Position numbers and translations under genes: made by a program
Notes under the pieces: model-generated
What the model saw: only the letters and a program-made list of their open reading frames with translations
Database searches by the model: none
What the model was told of the DNA's origin: nothing
Part shown: piece by piece, positions 36,193 through 45,008 of the stretch
Layout of the letters: each line of letters begins with the position of its first letter
Position numbering within the stretch: the first letter of the stretch is position 1
NCBI RefSeq assembly: GCF_004134865.1
Contig: NZ_SDPO01000002.1
Location: 744,001-808,000, forward strand
Origin: Agromyces fucosus
Lineage (GTDB): Bacteria > Actinomycetota > Actinomycetes > Actinomycetales > Microbacteriaceae
Direction of reading: 5' to 3'
Length of the DNA stretch: 64,000 nt

Positions 36193-37575
36193 ATGGTCCA
36201 GCGCCAGTTCCCGAACCCCAAGGAGCTCGCCGAGCTCATGCGCTTCAAGGCGCCGACGCTGAATGCCAAGCAGCGCCGCCTCGACAAGGCGCTGACGATC
36301 TCCGACCTCCGCGACATCGCGAAGCGCCGCACGCCGAAGGCGCCGTTCGACTACACCGAGGGCGCCGCCGAAGGCGAGATCTCGCTCGCCCGCGCGCGCC
36401 AGGCGTTCGAGGACATCGAGTTCCACCCGGCGATCCTGCGCAACGTGCCCGTGGTGGACATGAGCCGCGAGGTGCTCGGCGGGCCGACCGCCATGCCGTT
36501 CGGCATCGCGCCCACGGGCTTCACGCGCATGATGCAGACCGAGGGCGAGACCGCGGGCGCAGGCGCGGCGGGTGCGGCCGGCATCCCGTTCACCCTCTCG
36601 ACCATGGGCACGACCTCGATCGAAGACGTGAAGGCCGCGAACCCGAACGGTCGCAACTGGTTCCAGCTCTACGTGATGCGCGACCGCGAGAAGTCCTACG
36701 AGCTCGTGCGCCGCGCGGCCGCCGCGGGCTTCGACACCCTCTTCTTCACGGTCGACACCCCGGTCGCCGGTGCTCGCCTGCGCGACACGCGCAACGGCTT
36801 CTCGATCCCGCCGCAGCTCACCCCCGCGACCGTCGTCAACGCGATCCCCCGCCCCGAGTGGTGGATCAACTTCCTCACCACCCCGAAGCTCGAGTTCGCC
36901 TCGCTCTCCTCGACCGGCGGCACCGTCGGCGAGCTCATCGACGGCATGTTCGACCCCACCATCTCGTTCGAGGACCTCGAGACGATCCGCGCCATGTGGC
37001 CCGGCAAGATCGTCGTCAAGGGCGTGCAGACCGTGCAGGACGCGCAGATCCTCGCCGGCAAGGGCGTCGACGGCATCGTGCTCTCCAACCACGGCGGCCG
37101 CCAGCTCGACCGCGCGCCGATCCCCTTCCACCTCCTGCCGCATGTCGTGCGCGAGGTCGGCTCCGACATGGAGGTGCACCTCGACACCGGCATCATGTCG
37201 GGCGCCGACATCGTGGCATCCGTCGCCCTCGGCGCCCGCTTCACCCTCATCGGCCGCGCCTACCTCTACGGCCTCATGGCCGGCGGACGCGAGGGCGTCG
37301 ACAAGACGATCTCGATCCTCTCGACGCAGATCGCCCGCACGATGAAGCTGCTCGAGGTGTCGACGCTCGACGAGCTCGGCCCGCAGCACGTCACGCAGCT
37401 GTCGCGCTTCACGGCGCTGCCGAAGCCGATGACGGATGCCGCGGAGCAGGCCGTTGCTGCGAAGCCGAAGACGGTGCGCGCGCCCCGTGCCGCCGGTTCG
37501 GCGGCGAAGTCGACCACGAAGTCCGCCGCCGCCAAGTCGGCGACTGCCGCGAAGCCCGCGACCGTCAAGAAGTAG
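36193..37575 (+). CDS. lldD: FMN-dependent L-lactate dehydrogenase with Lys/Ala-rich tail
   Basis: Quinone-linked oxidation of L-lactate to pyruvate. 460 residues of the alpha-hydroxyacid oxidase family, with FMN-binding TIM barrel; catalytic His300 in SNHGGRQLD, and FQLYVMRD and [10 protein letters not shown] in expected positions. The family domain ends near residue 410; the last 45 residues are a Lys/Ala/Ser-rich stretch ([16 protein letters not shown]) like histone H1-type tails of actinobacterial nucleoid proteins. Co-transcribed with the LldR-like regulator. The tail is unusual for LldD and may bind DNA, polyphosphate or membrane. Confidence 0.9.
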   Translation: MVQRQFPNPKELAELMRFKAPTLNAKQRRLDKALTISDLRDIAKRRTPKAPFDYTEGAAEGEISLARARQAFEDIEFHPAILRNVPVVDMSREVLGGPTAMPFGIAPTGFTRMMQTEGETAGAGAAGAAGIPFTLSTMGTTSIEDVKAANPNGRNWFQLYVMRDREKSYELVRRAAAAGFDTLFFTVDTPVAGARLRDTRNGFSIPPQLTPATVVNAIPRPEWWINFLTTPKLEFASLSSTGGTVGELIDGMFDPTISFEDLETIRAMWPGKIVVKGVQTVQDAQILAGKGVDGIVLSNHGGRQLDRAPIPFHLLPHVVREVGSDMEVHLDTGIMSGADIVASVALGARFTLIGRAYLYGLMAGGREGVDKTISILSTQIARTMKLLEVSTLDELGPQHVTQLSRFTALPKPMTDAAEQAVAAKPKTVRAPRAAGSAAKSTTKSAAAKSATAAKPATVKK

Positions 37576-38092
37576 CGCGGCCGGCCGCCGACGAGCCGTG
37601 CGCTCGTCGGCGGTTCGCCGCCTGCCGCCTGTCCTGCCGCCGGTCCTGTCGTCGTTCGTCGTCGGTCGGCGTCGTCACAGCGGCGACGATCGTTCCCCGC
37701 GCCACCGTCTTGGCCATCTTCTGCGCCTGCTTCGCCTGTGCGCGACGCCGCTTGATCAGTCTCGCCCTGGCCTCGGCCCGCTCGTCGGCGTCCAGCAGCC
37801 CCGCCAACGGCGGCTGCTTGTCTCCACGGCGCAGACCGCTGATGCGGGTGGCGCGCTCGAGCCCGGCGACTGCGGAGTCCGCGCGTCGTGCTGCGCGGCG
37901 CGGGTCGGCCCGGCGTTCGGCCTCGGCGGCTCTCCGGGCGGCCCTCGCCTCGGCGACGGCCCGTTCGAGCCATGCCCGCTGGGTGCCCTTGGGCAGCTCC
38001 TTCGCGAGACGTCGCACCTCGGACTCCGCCCGCTTCGACTGCGCGATCGCGCGCTTCGCCGTGGCGCGCTCGGCTCGCGTGGCTGCGGCCAT
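37565..38092 (-). CDS. Basic helical protein of unknown function
   Basis: 175 residues, rich in Arg and Ala, predicted mostly helical or coiled ([22 protein letters not shown]), with a C-terminal repetitive DRRQDRRQ. The ATG lies three bases after the previous stop on this strand with GAGGG before it, which supports translation coupled to the gene at 38096. Its last ten bases overlap lldD and its 3' end contains the lldD terminator in antisense. I do not recognise a family. Confidence 0.55.
   Translation of the reverse strand: MAAATRAERATAKRAIAQSKRAESEVRRLAKELPKGTQRAWLERAVAEARAARRAAEAERRADPRRAARRADSAVAGLERATRISGLRRGDKQPPLAGLLDADERAEARARLIKRRRAQAKQAQKMAKTVARGTIVAAVTTPTDDERRQDRRQDRRQAANRRRAHGSSAAGRATS
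37585..37613 (+). terminator. Terminator of the lld operon
   Basis: Perfect 12-base arms CCGCCGACGAGC and complement with the loop CGTGC, 10 bases after the lldD stop. It lies inside the 3' end of the opposing gene. Confidence 0.65.
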
Positions 38093-38095
38093 CGA

Positions 38096-38443
38096 TCAGC
38101 CCTCGTCGATCAGGCTCAGGAGCCGGTTGGCTGCGTCGCGGATCTCGTCGTGGTCGTACTGGCCGGCGCGACTCTCGAGCGAGATCACACCGCAGCGGTG
38201 CACCTTGCGGAAGTCGCCATACGGGAACGAATACGCCTCCTTCGTCTCCTCGTCGGCCTCGTCGTCGATGCCGAGGTGCCAGTGGCGGAACTCGGTCCAC
38301 CCCTCGCGTTCGATGAACGCGTTCTCCTCGTCGGCCGTGGGGGCGTCCTCGCTCCAGGCATCGCGTTCGTCGCGCACCACGTCGCCGTCGCGCACGAGCG
38401 ATCGCGCGTGGCGCAGCGCCGTCTCATTCAGTCGGATCGCCAT
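38096..38443 (-). CDS. Hypothetical acidic protein
   Basis: 115 residues with strong GGAGGAA ribosome site; start ATG at 38443. Composition is acidic and hydrophilic (DEENAFIEREGWTEFRHWHLG, EEADEETKEAYSF). Ends in DAANRLLSLIDEG. Followed at three bases by the basic helical protein; they probably make a two-gene unit. No family recognised. Confidence 0.6.
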   Translation of the reverse strand: MAIRLNETALRHARSLVRDGDVVRDERDAWSEDAPTADEENAFIEREGWTEFRHWHLGIDDEADEETKEAYSFPYGDFRKVHRCGVISLESRAGQYDHDEIRDAANRLLSLIDEG

Positions 38444-38804
38444 CGTCGCGTTCCTCCTCTCCGCCCGCGCGGCTGACGCGGACACGTTCCGGTCTACGCG
38501 AGGCGCGGGGGCCGCGACAAGGGGTTGCGGATCGCGTCCGAGCGAGTGCAGCACGGGATCGGAGGAACCAGACGAGCATGAGCAGGGAGGAGACGACGTA
38601 GAAGGAGTGCAGGAACCAGATCGGACCGAACGGCAGGCTGAACACGTACGCGGAGTACACCGCATTGCCGACGTTCGTGATCGCGAGGTTGCCGAGGCTG
38701 TACGACGCGAGGTCCTTCGTGCGCACGGCCTTCGCCAGCATGGGCACGTAGCTCATGGCGAAGAGGCCGGTCGAGACGACGCCGGCGAATACGGCGAGAT
38801 CCAT
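38424..38804 (-). CDS. PQ-loop (SemiSWEET-like) membrane protein
   Basis: 126 residues with three predicted membrane helices: a PQ-loop-like MSYVPMLAKAVRTKDLASYS, then ITNVGNAVYSAYVF and LHSFYVVSSLLMLVWFL. This is the half-transporter size of SemiSWEETs, which work as dimers to move sugars. The conserved PQ is here VPM, so membership is tentative. Its last 20 bases overlap the next gene's 5' end. Confidence 0.6.
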   Translation of the reverse strand: MDLAVFAGVVSTGLFAMSYVPMLAKAVRTKDLASYSLGNLAITNVGNAVYSAYVFSLPFGPIWFLHSFYVVSSLLMLVWFLRSRAALARTRSATPCRGPRASRRPERVRVSRAGGEEERDDGDPTE

Positions 38805-38915
38805 GGAAGCGACGGTACGGATCGCGCCCAAGCGCGGCATCGGGAGAATCCCCCAACCCGGTGCGCGATTCCGCTCCAGTCCATCAGGGCGTGCTCGTAG
38901 GCGCACGAGTCACGC

Positions 38916-38972
38916 CGAGATGACGCGTGTCGTCGCTTCACGAACTCGATGGCGACAACTCGCGTCATCTCG
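38916..38972. repeat. Intergenic palindrome, copy 2 (related to 22460)
   Basis: 21-base arms, 19 paired, around a 15-base loop, upstream of the SulP transporter gene. The arm shares GAGATGAC-CGTGT-GTCG with copy 1 at 22460-22521, although loops differ. Together they form a small dispersed palindromic family. Confidence 0.7.
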
Positions 38973-39016
38973 ACCGCGTCCGTGCCCACCGAGTGAGCCC
39001 GCGCGAGCGCCCACCC

Positions 39017-39022
39017 TATGAT
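39017..39022 (+). promoter_or_regulatory. -10-like TATGAT ahead of SulP gene
   Basis: TATGAT (five of six consensus bases) with no convincing -35. Transcription would start near 39029, leaving a leader of about 27 bases with AGGGGG before ATG 39056. Confidence 0.35.
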
Positions 39023-39055
39023 GAGCGCGGGGAATCGATGAGCGCAGGGGGTCGC

Positions 39056-40819
39056 ATGTCCGATGGTGCTGGCGAGACCGCGCCCGACGCCGGCAAGCGG
39101 GGCCTGCCCGCACCGATACGCCGCTACTTCGCGCGCTTCGGCACGCGCCGCACGGTGCTCGCCGACGCCCGCGCCGGTCTCGTGCTCGGCATCGAGAGCA
39201 TCCCCGACGGTCTCGCATCGGGCGTCCTCGCCGGGGTGAATCCGGTCTACGGGCTCTACGGCTACCTCTTCGGCACGCTCGGCGGCGCCCTCGCGACCGG
39301 GTCGGTCTTCATGTCGGTGCAGGCGACCGGCGCGATGTCGGTCATGATCGCCGACGTGCCCGCGGTCGTCGACTCCGACCGCCAGGGGGTCGCGGTCGCG
39401 ACGCTCGCCCTGCTCACCGGCATCATCATGCTCGGCCTCGGGCTAGCACGCCTCGGCTCGCTCGTGCGCTTCATCCCGACGGCGGTGCTCGTCGGATTCG
39501 TCAACGCCGTGGCCGTGAACATCGTGCTCGGCCAGCTCTCGAACCTCACCGGCTACGAGGGCGAGGGCCCGAACCGGATCATGCGCAGCCTCGACATCCT
39601 GCTGCACCTCCCCTCGATCCACTGGCAGAGCCTCCTGCTCGGCGTGGTCACCGCGGCACTCATCCTCGTGCTGGAGCGCACCTTCCTCGGACCGCTCTCG
39701 CTCGTCGTCGCGGTCGCCGCTGCGTCAGCACTGACCCTCATCCCCTGGTTCGGCGGCGTGGCGATCGTCGGCGACATCACCGAGGTGCCGAACGCCGTGC
39801 CGATGCCGGCCCTGCCTGACTTCGCGCTGACCGCCGAACTCCTCATCCCGGCGCTGTCCCTGGCACTCGTCGGCCTCGTGCAGGGGGCCGCGATCTCCGG
39901 GGCCACGCCGAACCCCGACGGCCGCTACCCCGACCCGTCTGCGGACTTCCGCGGCCAGGGCGTCGCCAACCTCGCGAGCGGACTCTTCCAGGGCCTGCCG
40001 GTGGGCGGCTCGATGTCGGCGACCGCGATCGTCCGCGCGGCCGGCGCGAAGAGCGCGCTGGCGAACGTGTTCACCGCGGTCGTGATGGTGATCGGCATCC
40101 TCGCGCTCGGCGGTGTGATCTCGCAGGTCGCGATGCCCGCCCTCGCCGCGCTCCTCATCCTCGTCGGCGTGCGCACCTTCAAGCCGCGCGACCTCGCGAT
40201 GGTGTGGCGCACGGGGCGCATCCAGGCGAGCGTGCTCGGCGTCACCTTCGTGCTCACCCTCATCGTGCCGCTGCAGTACGCGGTGCTCGTGGGCGTCGGC
40301 CTCGCGGTCGTGCTGCACGTCGCCCGGCAGTCGAACCGCGTCGTCGTGCGCCGCTGGGTCTACGACGCGTCGAGTCCGCACCCCATCGAGACCGAACCGC
40401 CGAACCGCGTCGAGGCGGGTGAGATCGTCGTGCTCGTGCCGTACGGCAGCCTGTTCTTCGCCGCGGCGCCCATCTTCGCCGCGCAGCTTCCCGAGGTGCC
40501 CGATCGCTGCGAGCGCGCCGCCGTGGTGCTTCGCCTCCGCGGCACCGACGAGCTCGGCGCGACCTTCATCCGCGTCGTCACGCGCTACGCCGAGCAGCTG
40601 CGCGCCGCCGGAGGGACGCTCGTCCTCGTCGGGCTCAGCCCCCGCGTGATGAACCAGCTCGAGACGACCGGGGCGATCGACGCGATCGGACGCGACCGGG
40701 TGTTCCCCGCGACGCCGCGCATCGGGGATTCGCTCGACGCAGGGCTCGCGTCGGCACGCGCCTTCGCCGGCGAGCCCGGGGCGTCCGACGCATCCGGCGC
40801 ATCGGGCGACGCCCGCTGA
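39056..40819 (+). CDS. SulP family anion permease with STAS domain
   Basis: 587-residue SLC26/SulP transporter for sulfate, bicarbonate or other anions. About 10-12 membrane segments; the conserved early region IESIPDGLASGVLAGVNPVYGLYG and NANPDGRYPD (NPD motif) are intact. A C-terminal STAS domain begins near residue 445 (IVVLVPYGSLFFAAAP). ATG 39056 has AGGGGG four bases upstream; ATG 39038 is an alternative. Convergent with the next gene; their stops are adjacent. Confidence 0.87.
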   Translation: MSDGAGETAPDAGKRGLPAPIRRYFARFGTRRTVLADARAGLVLGIESIPDGLASGVLAGVNPVYGLYGYLFGTLGGALATGSVFMSVQATGAMSVMIADVPAVVDSDRQGVAVATLALLTGIIMLGLGLARLGSLVRFIPTAVLVGFVNAVAVNIVLGQLSNLTGYEGEGPNRIMRSLDILLHLPSIHWQSLLLGVVTAALILVLERTFLGPLSLVVAVAAASALTLIPWFGGVAIVGDITEVPNAVPMPALPDFALTAELLIPALSLALVGLVQGAAISGATPNPDGRYPDPSADFRGQGVANLASGLFQGLPVGGSMSATAIVRAAGAKSALANVFTAVVMVIGILALGGVISQVAMPALAALLILVGVRTFKPRDLAMVWRTGRIQASVLGVTFVLTLIVPLQYAVLVGVGLAVVLHVARQSNRVVVRRWVYDASSPHPIETEPPNRVEAGEIVVLVPYGSLFFAAAPIFAAQLPEVPDRCERAAVVLRLRGTDELGATFIRVVTRYAEQLRAAGGTLVLVGLSPRVMNQLETTGAIDAIGRDRVFPATPRIGDSLDAGLASARAFAGEPGASDASGASGDAR

Positions 40820-41803
40820 CTACTCGAGGTTCAGTGTCGCGACGACCGCGAGGTGGTCGCCGCCGCCGACCTGCGTCGTCGTGTTCGAGACGACCTCCAT
40901 GCCGCGCTGGAACACGTGGTCGAGGCGAACGACGGGAGCGACGGCCGGCCAGGTGAAGCCGAAGCCGCCGCCCGTCTGGTTCGCCTCCGCGAGTTGCGCG
41001 GTGATCTCGCCGAGCGCCCGGTCCGACGAGCCCGCGTTGAAGTCGCCGATCGCGACGACGCGGGCGTTCTCATCGCGCGCCAGGTGCTCGCCGAGGTTCG
41101 CGAGCATGACGTCGCGTTCGCCACTCGCCGCAGGCCGAGCGGATGCCGCGTGCACGACGTAGATGCTCACCGGCCCGCTCGGCGTCCCGAGGTCGGCGGC
41201 GAGCCCGCGCTTCCAGCCGAGGCCGAGATCGAGCATCTGGGCGTTCTCGATCGGGAACACGCTCCAGACGCCGACCGTGCCGACGCCGTAGCGATGCGGG
41301 TAGACCTCGTCGAGCACCGAGCCGGCCGCCTCGCGCGACTCGGCGTCCATCTCCTGCAGCGCGACCACGTCGGCGCCGGTGGCCGCCAGCGCCGCGGCGG
41401 AGTCGGCGGCCGTGCCGGAGCCGGCCTCGACGTTCTGGCTCGCCACCGTGAGCTGCGAGTCCGTCGCCGAAGCGGCCGTCCACGAGAGCGGGACGACCGA
41501 CGGCACGAACACGAGGCACCAGACGACAGCGGCAAGCACGACCGTGGCGATCGCGGCACGGCTTCGCGCGACGAACGCGCCGACGAGGAGCAGCGGCACG
41601 ACGAGCCCGAGCCACGGGAGCGCCGTGTCGACGATGAGGCCGAGGCCCGCGACATCCGGTACGAGGGCATGGAACATGAGCACGAGTGCGAGGGCGGCAC
41701 CGAGCAGCGCCGTGAACCGGGCGAGTCCCACCCGACGGCGTCGGGCCGGCTGAGGCCTCGCGGGGCCGCCGGCGGCGGGCTCGGGCGGCGCGATCACGGT
41801 CAT
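40820..41803 (-). CDS. Membrane-anchored EEP-family phosphoesterase
   Basis: 327 residues. Three N-terminal membrane segments (about 30-110), then an endonuclease/exonuclease/phosphatase domain: SQNVEAGSG, LQEMDAES, VIGDFNAGSSD, VVRLDHVF and GGDHLAVVA are the family's five motifs with metal and catalytic residues. Topology places the enzyme outside the membrane. Substrate unknown: DNA, phosphoinositide-like or sphingomyelinase-type targets are all possible. Confidence 0.85.
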   Translation of the reverse strand: MTVIAPPEPAAGGPARPQPARRRRVGLARFTALLGAALALVLMFHALVPDVAGLGLIVDTALPWLGLVVPLLLVGAFVARSRAAIATVVLAAVVWCLVFVPSVVPLSWTAASATDSQLTVASQNVEAGSGTAADSAAALAATGADVVALQEMDAESREAAGSVLDEVYPHRYGVGTVGVWSVFPIENAQMLDLGLGWKRGLAADLGTPSGPVSIYVVHAASARPAASGERDVMLANLGEHLARDENARVVAIGDFNAGSSDRALGEITAQLAEANQTGGGFGFTWPAVAPVVRLDHVFQRGMEVVSNTTTQVGGGDHLAVVATLNLE

Positions 41804-41875
41804 CGGACCATCCTCGCCGCCGTGTCTGTGCGATTGCCCATCACGACGACGACCACCCCGAGCGCGCGGTGACGG

Positions 41876-41909
41876 CGAACGGCCGCCCCTCGTGAGGGAC
41901 GGCCGTTCG
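41876..41909 (-). terminator. Terminator of the GH3-PAP2-MFS operon
   Basis: 16-base arms with one mismatch (CGAACGGCCGCCCCTC) and a two-base loop, 17 bases beyond the GH3 stop on the minus strand. Confidence 0.65.
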
Positions 41910-41925
41910 GTTCCGCTGCGGTCGA

Positions 41926-44229
41926 CTACGCCTGCTGCGAGTTCGAGAGGTCGATCAGCTGCTGGATCTGCTCGGGCGTCACCGGAACGCCCGGGAAGCC
42001 CGCGAGCTTGCCGATCGGGAACGACGCCATCATCTTGTCGAGCCCGCCCTCGTCGAAGATGTCGGTATCGGCCATGCCCGACGCGAACGAGCCCATCGCC
42101 TGCATGACGATCGGCCCGGCGATCGGGTCGGCCGCGAGCTCGGCGATCGACGACTCGAGCGAGAGCGGGATTCGCACCTGCTCGCCCTCGACCTCGACGA
42201 CGGCGCTCAGACGGATGTCGCGGCTCGACGCGCCGACCTCGACGCTGTAGGCGCCGGGCTCGACGATCCAGCGGTCGACGCGGATGTCCCAGTACGCGAG
42301 GTCCTCGCCCCGAACGGCGATCTCGACCTGGCGCGATTCGCCGGCCTCGAGGGCGACGTTGGCGAAGGCCTTGATCTCGCGCGGGGCGCGCTGCACGCCC
42401 GAGGCGGCGAGGCCCGTGTAGACCTGCACGACCTCGCGACCGGCGCGGTCGCCGGTGTTCGTCACCGTGACGCGCACCGTGATGCCTGATGCATCCGCTG
42501 CCACCGACAGGTCGGAGTAGCCGAAGGTCGTGTACGACAGGCCGTGGCCGAACGGGTAGCGCACCTCGGCGTCGCGGGCGTCGTACCAGCGGTAGCCCAC
42601 GAAGAGGCCCTCGCCGTAGCGCACGTGGCCGAAGTCGCCCGGGAAGTTCAGGTACGCGGGGGTGTCCGACAGCTTCAGCGGGATGGTCTCCGCGAGACGA
42701 CCCGAGGGGTTCACGGCGCCGTAGAGCACGTCGGCGATGGCGGAGCCGCCGGCCTGGCCGCCGAGCCAGCCCTCGAGGATCGCGGGCACGTCATCGGCGA
42801 ACGGCAGTTCGACGACGCCGCCGTTGGCGAGCACGACGACCGTGCGCGGGTTCGCCGCGACGACGGCCTCGAGCAGCGCGAGCTGCTCCGCCGGCAGGTG
42901 CAGGTCGTCGCGGTCGAAGCCCTCGGACTCGTACGAACCCGGCAGGCCGAGGAACAGCACGACGACGTCCTTCGACGAGGCGAGCTCGACGGCGGGGGCG
43001 ACGAGGGCGGCGCCGTCGGAACCGTCGGTCGTGAAGCCGGCGGCGAACGCGACGTTCGCCTGACCCGCGTACTCGGTGATCGCGTCGAGCGCGTTGTCGA
43101 GCTTCGTCGGGTTGATGAGCGAAGAGCCGGCGCCCTGGTAGCGCGGCTTCTCGGCGAACGCGCCGATGACGGCGACCGAGGTCGCGGCGTCGAGCGGCAG
43201 GATCGCGTCGTCGTTCTTCAACAGCACGGCGCCGCGGCCCGCGGCCTCGCGAGCGAGGGCGTGGTGCGCGTCGACGTCGTAGGCGGCGTCGACCGAGCCT
43301 GCCGAAGAGCGGGCTCCGGCGACGGCCTTCTGCACGAGCTCGACGACGCGGCGTGCGCCGAGGTCGAGGGCCGACTCGTCGAGCGAGCCGTCGGCGACGG
43401 CCGCGAGGAGTGCAGCCGCGGAGCGGCCGTCGGACGACGGCATCTCGAGGTCGAGGCCGGCGGGCAGGCCGACGACGCGGTCGTTGACGGCTCCCCAGTC
43501 GCTGACGACGAGACCCTCGAAGCCCCAGTCGTCGCGGAGCACCGTGTTCAGCAGCCACGGGTCTTCGCTCGTATAGACGCCGTTCAGGCGGTTGTACGAG
43601 CACATGACGGTCCACGGCTGCGCATCTTCGACGACACGCTGGAAGCCGCGCAGGTAGATCTCGCGCAGCGGCCGCGGGTCGACGTCGCTCGACGAGCTCA
43701 TGCGCTCGTGCTCCTGGTTGTTCGCCGCGAAGTGCTTGAGCGAACCGCCGACGCCCTGCGACTGCAGGCCGTTCACGAGGGCGGCGCCGAGCACGCCCGA
43801 GACGATCGGGTCCTCGGAGAGGTACTCGAAGTTGCGGCCGCACAGGGGCGAGCGCTTGATGTTGACGCCCGGGCCGAGCAGCACGCCGACACCTTCGGCG
43901 CGCGCCTCCTCGCCGAGGGCCGTTCCGACACGCTCGAGCAGCTCGGGGTCGAAGGTCGAACCGAGGGCGACGGCCGGCGGGAAGCACGTGGCCGGCACGC
44001 TGTCGCCGATGCCGAGGTGGTCGGCGCTGCCCTTCTGCAGGCGCACGCCGTGCGGGCCATCGGTGAGCACGATCGCGGGGATGCCGGCGCGCTCGATGCC
44101 CTGCGTCGTCCAGAAGCTCGCGCCGCTCGTGAGCGACGCCTTCTCCTCGAGCGTGAGCTCCGCCACGATGTCGGCGGCGGGGGCGTCGAGGCCGAGGGCG
44201 GTGCCGGTGGTGTTCAGGGTGTCCGTCAT
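41926..44229 (-). CDS. Glycoside hydrolase family 3 beta-glucosidase
   Basis: 767-residue GH3 enzyme releasing beta-linked glucose or xylose from oligosaccharides. Catalytic nucleophile Asp244 in VSDWGAV; KHFAANNQEHERM and FLYSLE-type regions are present; FnIII-like C-terminal domain followed by a 100-residue tail (MAQMGSFASG... to LIDLSNSQQA) of unknown role. No signal peptide, so it works on imported sugars. ATG preceded by GAAGGAG. It is last in an operon with PAP2 phosphatase and an MFS transporter, whose stop overlaps by four bases upstream. Confidence 0.92.
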   Translation of the reverse strand: MTDTLNTTGTALGLDAPAADIVAELTLEEKASLTSGASFWTTQGIERAGIPAIVLTDGPHGVRLQKGSADHLGIGDSVPATCFPPAVALGSTFDPELLERVGTALGEEARAEGVGVLLGPGVNIKRSPLCGRNFEYLSEDPIVSGVLGAALVNGLQSQGVGGSLKHFAANNQEHERMSSSSDVDPRPLREIYLRGFQRVVEDAQPWTVMCSYNRLNGVYTSEDPWLLNTVLRDDWGFEGLVVSDWGAVNDRVVGLPAGLDLEMPSSDGRSAAALLAAVADGSLDESALDLGARRVVELVQKAVAGARSSAGSVDAAYDVDAHHALAREAAGRGAVLLKNDDAILPLDAATSVAVIGAFAEKPRYQGAGSSLINPTKLDNALDAITEYAGQANVAFAAGFTTDGSDGAALVAPAVELASSKDVVVLFLGLPGSYESEGFDRDDLHLPAEQLALLEAVVAANPRTVVVLANGGVVELPFADDVPAILEGWLGGQAGGSAIADVLYGAVNPSGRLAETIPLKLSDTPAYLNFPGDFGHVRYGEGLFVGYRWYDARDAEVRYPFGHGLSYTTFGYSDLSVAADASGITVRVTVTNTGDRAGREVVQVYTGLAASGVQRAPREIKAFANVALEAGESRQVEIAVRGEDLAYWDIRVDRWIVEPGAYSVEVGASSRDIRLSAVVEVEGEQVRIPLSLESSIAELAADPIAGPIVMQAMGSFASGMADTDIFDEGGLDKMMASFPIGKLAGFPGVPVTPEQIQQLIDLSNSQQA

Positions 44230-45008
44230 GATGCTCCTTCTGTAGCCGGTGCTTCGATACTCCGCCGGAAGAGTGGTTTTCCGTAGTCCTTCTGCAGCAG
44301 GGTCGCGAAGGCCCACCACAGGATGAGCGTCGCCGAGGCTCCGCCGATGATGCCGAAGAGCGCGTCCGAGAACCAGTGCGCGTTGATCAGCGTGCGCTGC
44401 CAGATCATGCCGACCACGAGCAACGCGCCGATGATCCACCACACGAGTCGCTTCGCGGGCGGGAACAGGGCGGCGACCGCGACGAGCAGGATGCCGGTGC
44501 TCACGGCATGTCCAGAGGGGAACGAGCCGTGGTCGACCTCGAACAGCGGCCCGTAGAGGCCGTTCGCGAGGTCGTCGGCCGGGCGGGGCCGATCGACGAG
44601 GTTCTTGGTGAGCTGCGACACGCCGAAGTTGCCCACGAGCTCGGCGGCGAGGAAGAACAGCGCCGACCGCCAGCGGCGGATCACGAAGAGCCAGATCGGG
44701 ATGAGCAGCAGCGTCAGCACCGCACCCGGGATCTGCCCGAGGTGCTGGAACAGCATCGGCAGGGCCCAGGTCTCTCCGCCCGTGCCCGGCTCGAGTCCGG
44801 CGAGGGCGCGCCACGCGTCGTCGATGCCCTGCGTGAACGGGCTCTCGGGGTTCGCGGCCACGGCGAGGCCGAAGGCTGCGAAGAGCGCCATGCCGACGAG
44901 GCCGGTCACGAGCAACGAGCGAGGCCGACGAGCAGCGGATGCCCCGGGCTCACCCGCCACGGGCGGCGTCACGACGGCCGAGGCCGAAGGGGCGGCGGCA
45001 TCCGACAT
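44226..45008 (-). CDS. PAP2-family phosphatase
   Basis: 260 residues, six membrane segments. Active-site motifs are visible: KNLVDRPRP, SFPSGHA and RTLINAHWFSD. Cleaves phosphate from lipid phosphates or undecaprenyl diphosphate. Its placement between a sugar transporter and a glycosidase is unexpected for a lipid phosphatase; overlaps (ATGA and a one-base shared T) show translation coupling with both neighbours. Confidence 0.85.
   Translation of the reverse strand: MSDAAAPSASAVVTPPVAGEPGASAARRPRSLLVTGLVGMALFAAFGLAVAANPESPFTQGIDDAWRALAGLEPGTGGETWALPMLFQHLGQIPGAVLTLLLIPIWLFVIRRWRSALFFLAAELVGNFGVSQLTKNLVDRPRPADDLANGLYGPLFEVDHGSFPSGHAVSTGILLVAVAALFPPAKRLVWWIIGALLVVGMIWQRTLINAHWFSDALFGIIGGASATLILWWAFATLLQKDYGKPLFRRSIEAPATEGAS

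Noticed and set aside
35944..37389. 481-codon frame antisense to lldD
   Set aside because: Shadow; lldD has intact catalytic motifs and regulatory context.
44230..44814. N-terminal extension of the GH3 frame
   Set aside because: Lies over the PAP2 gene and lacks GH3 similarity; ATG 44229 has GAAGGAG.
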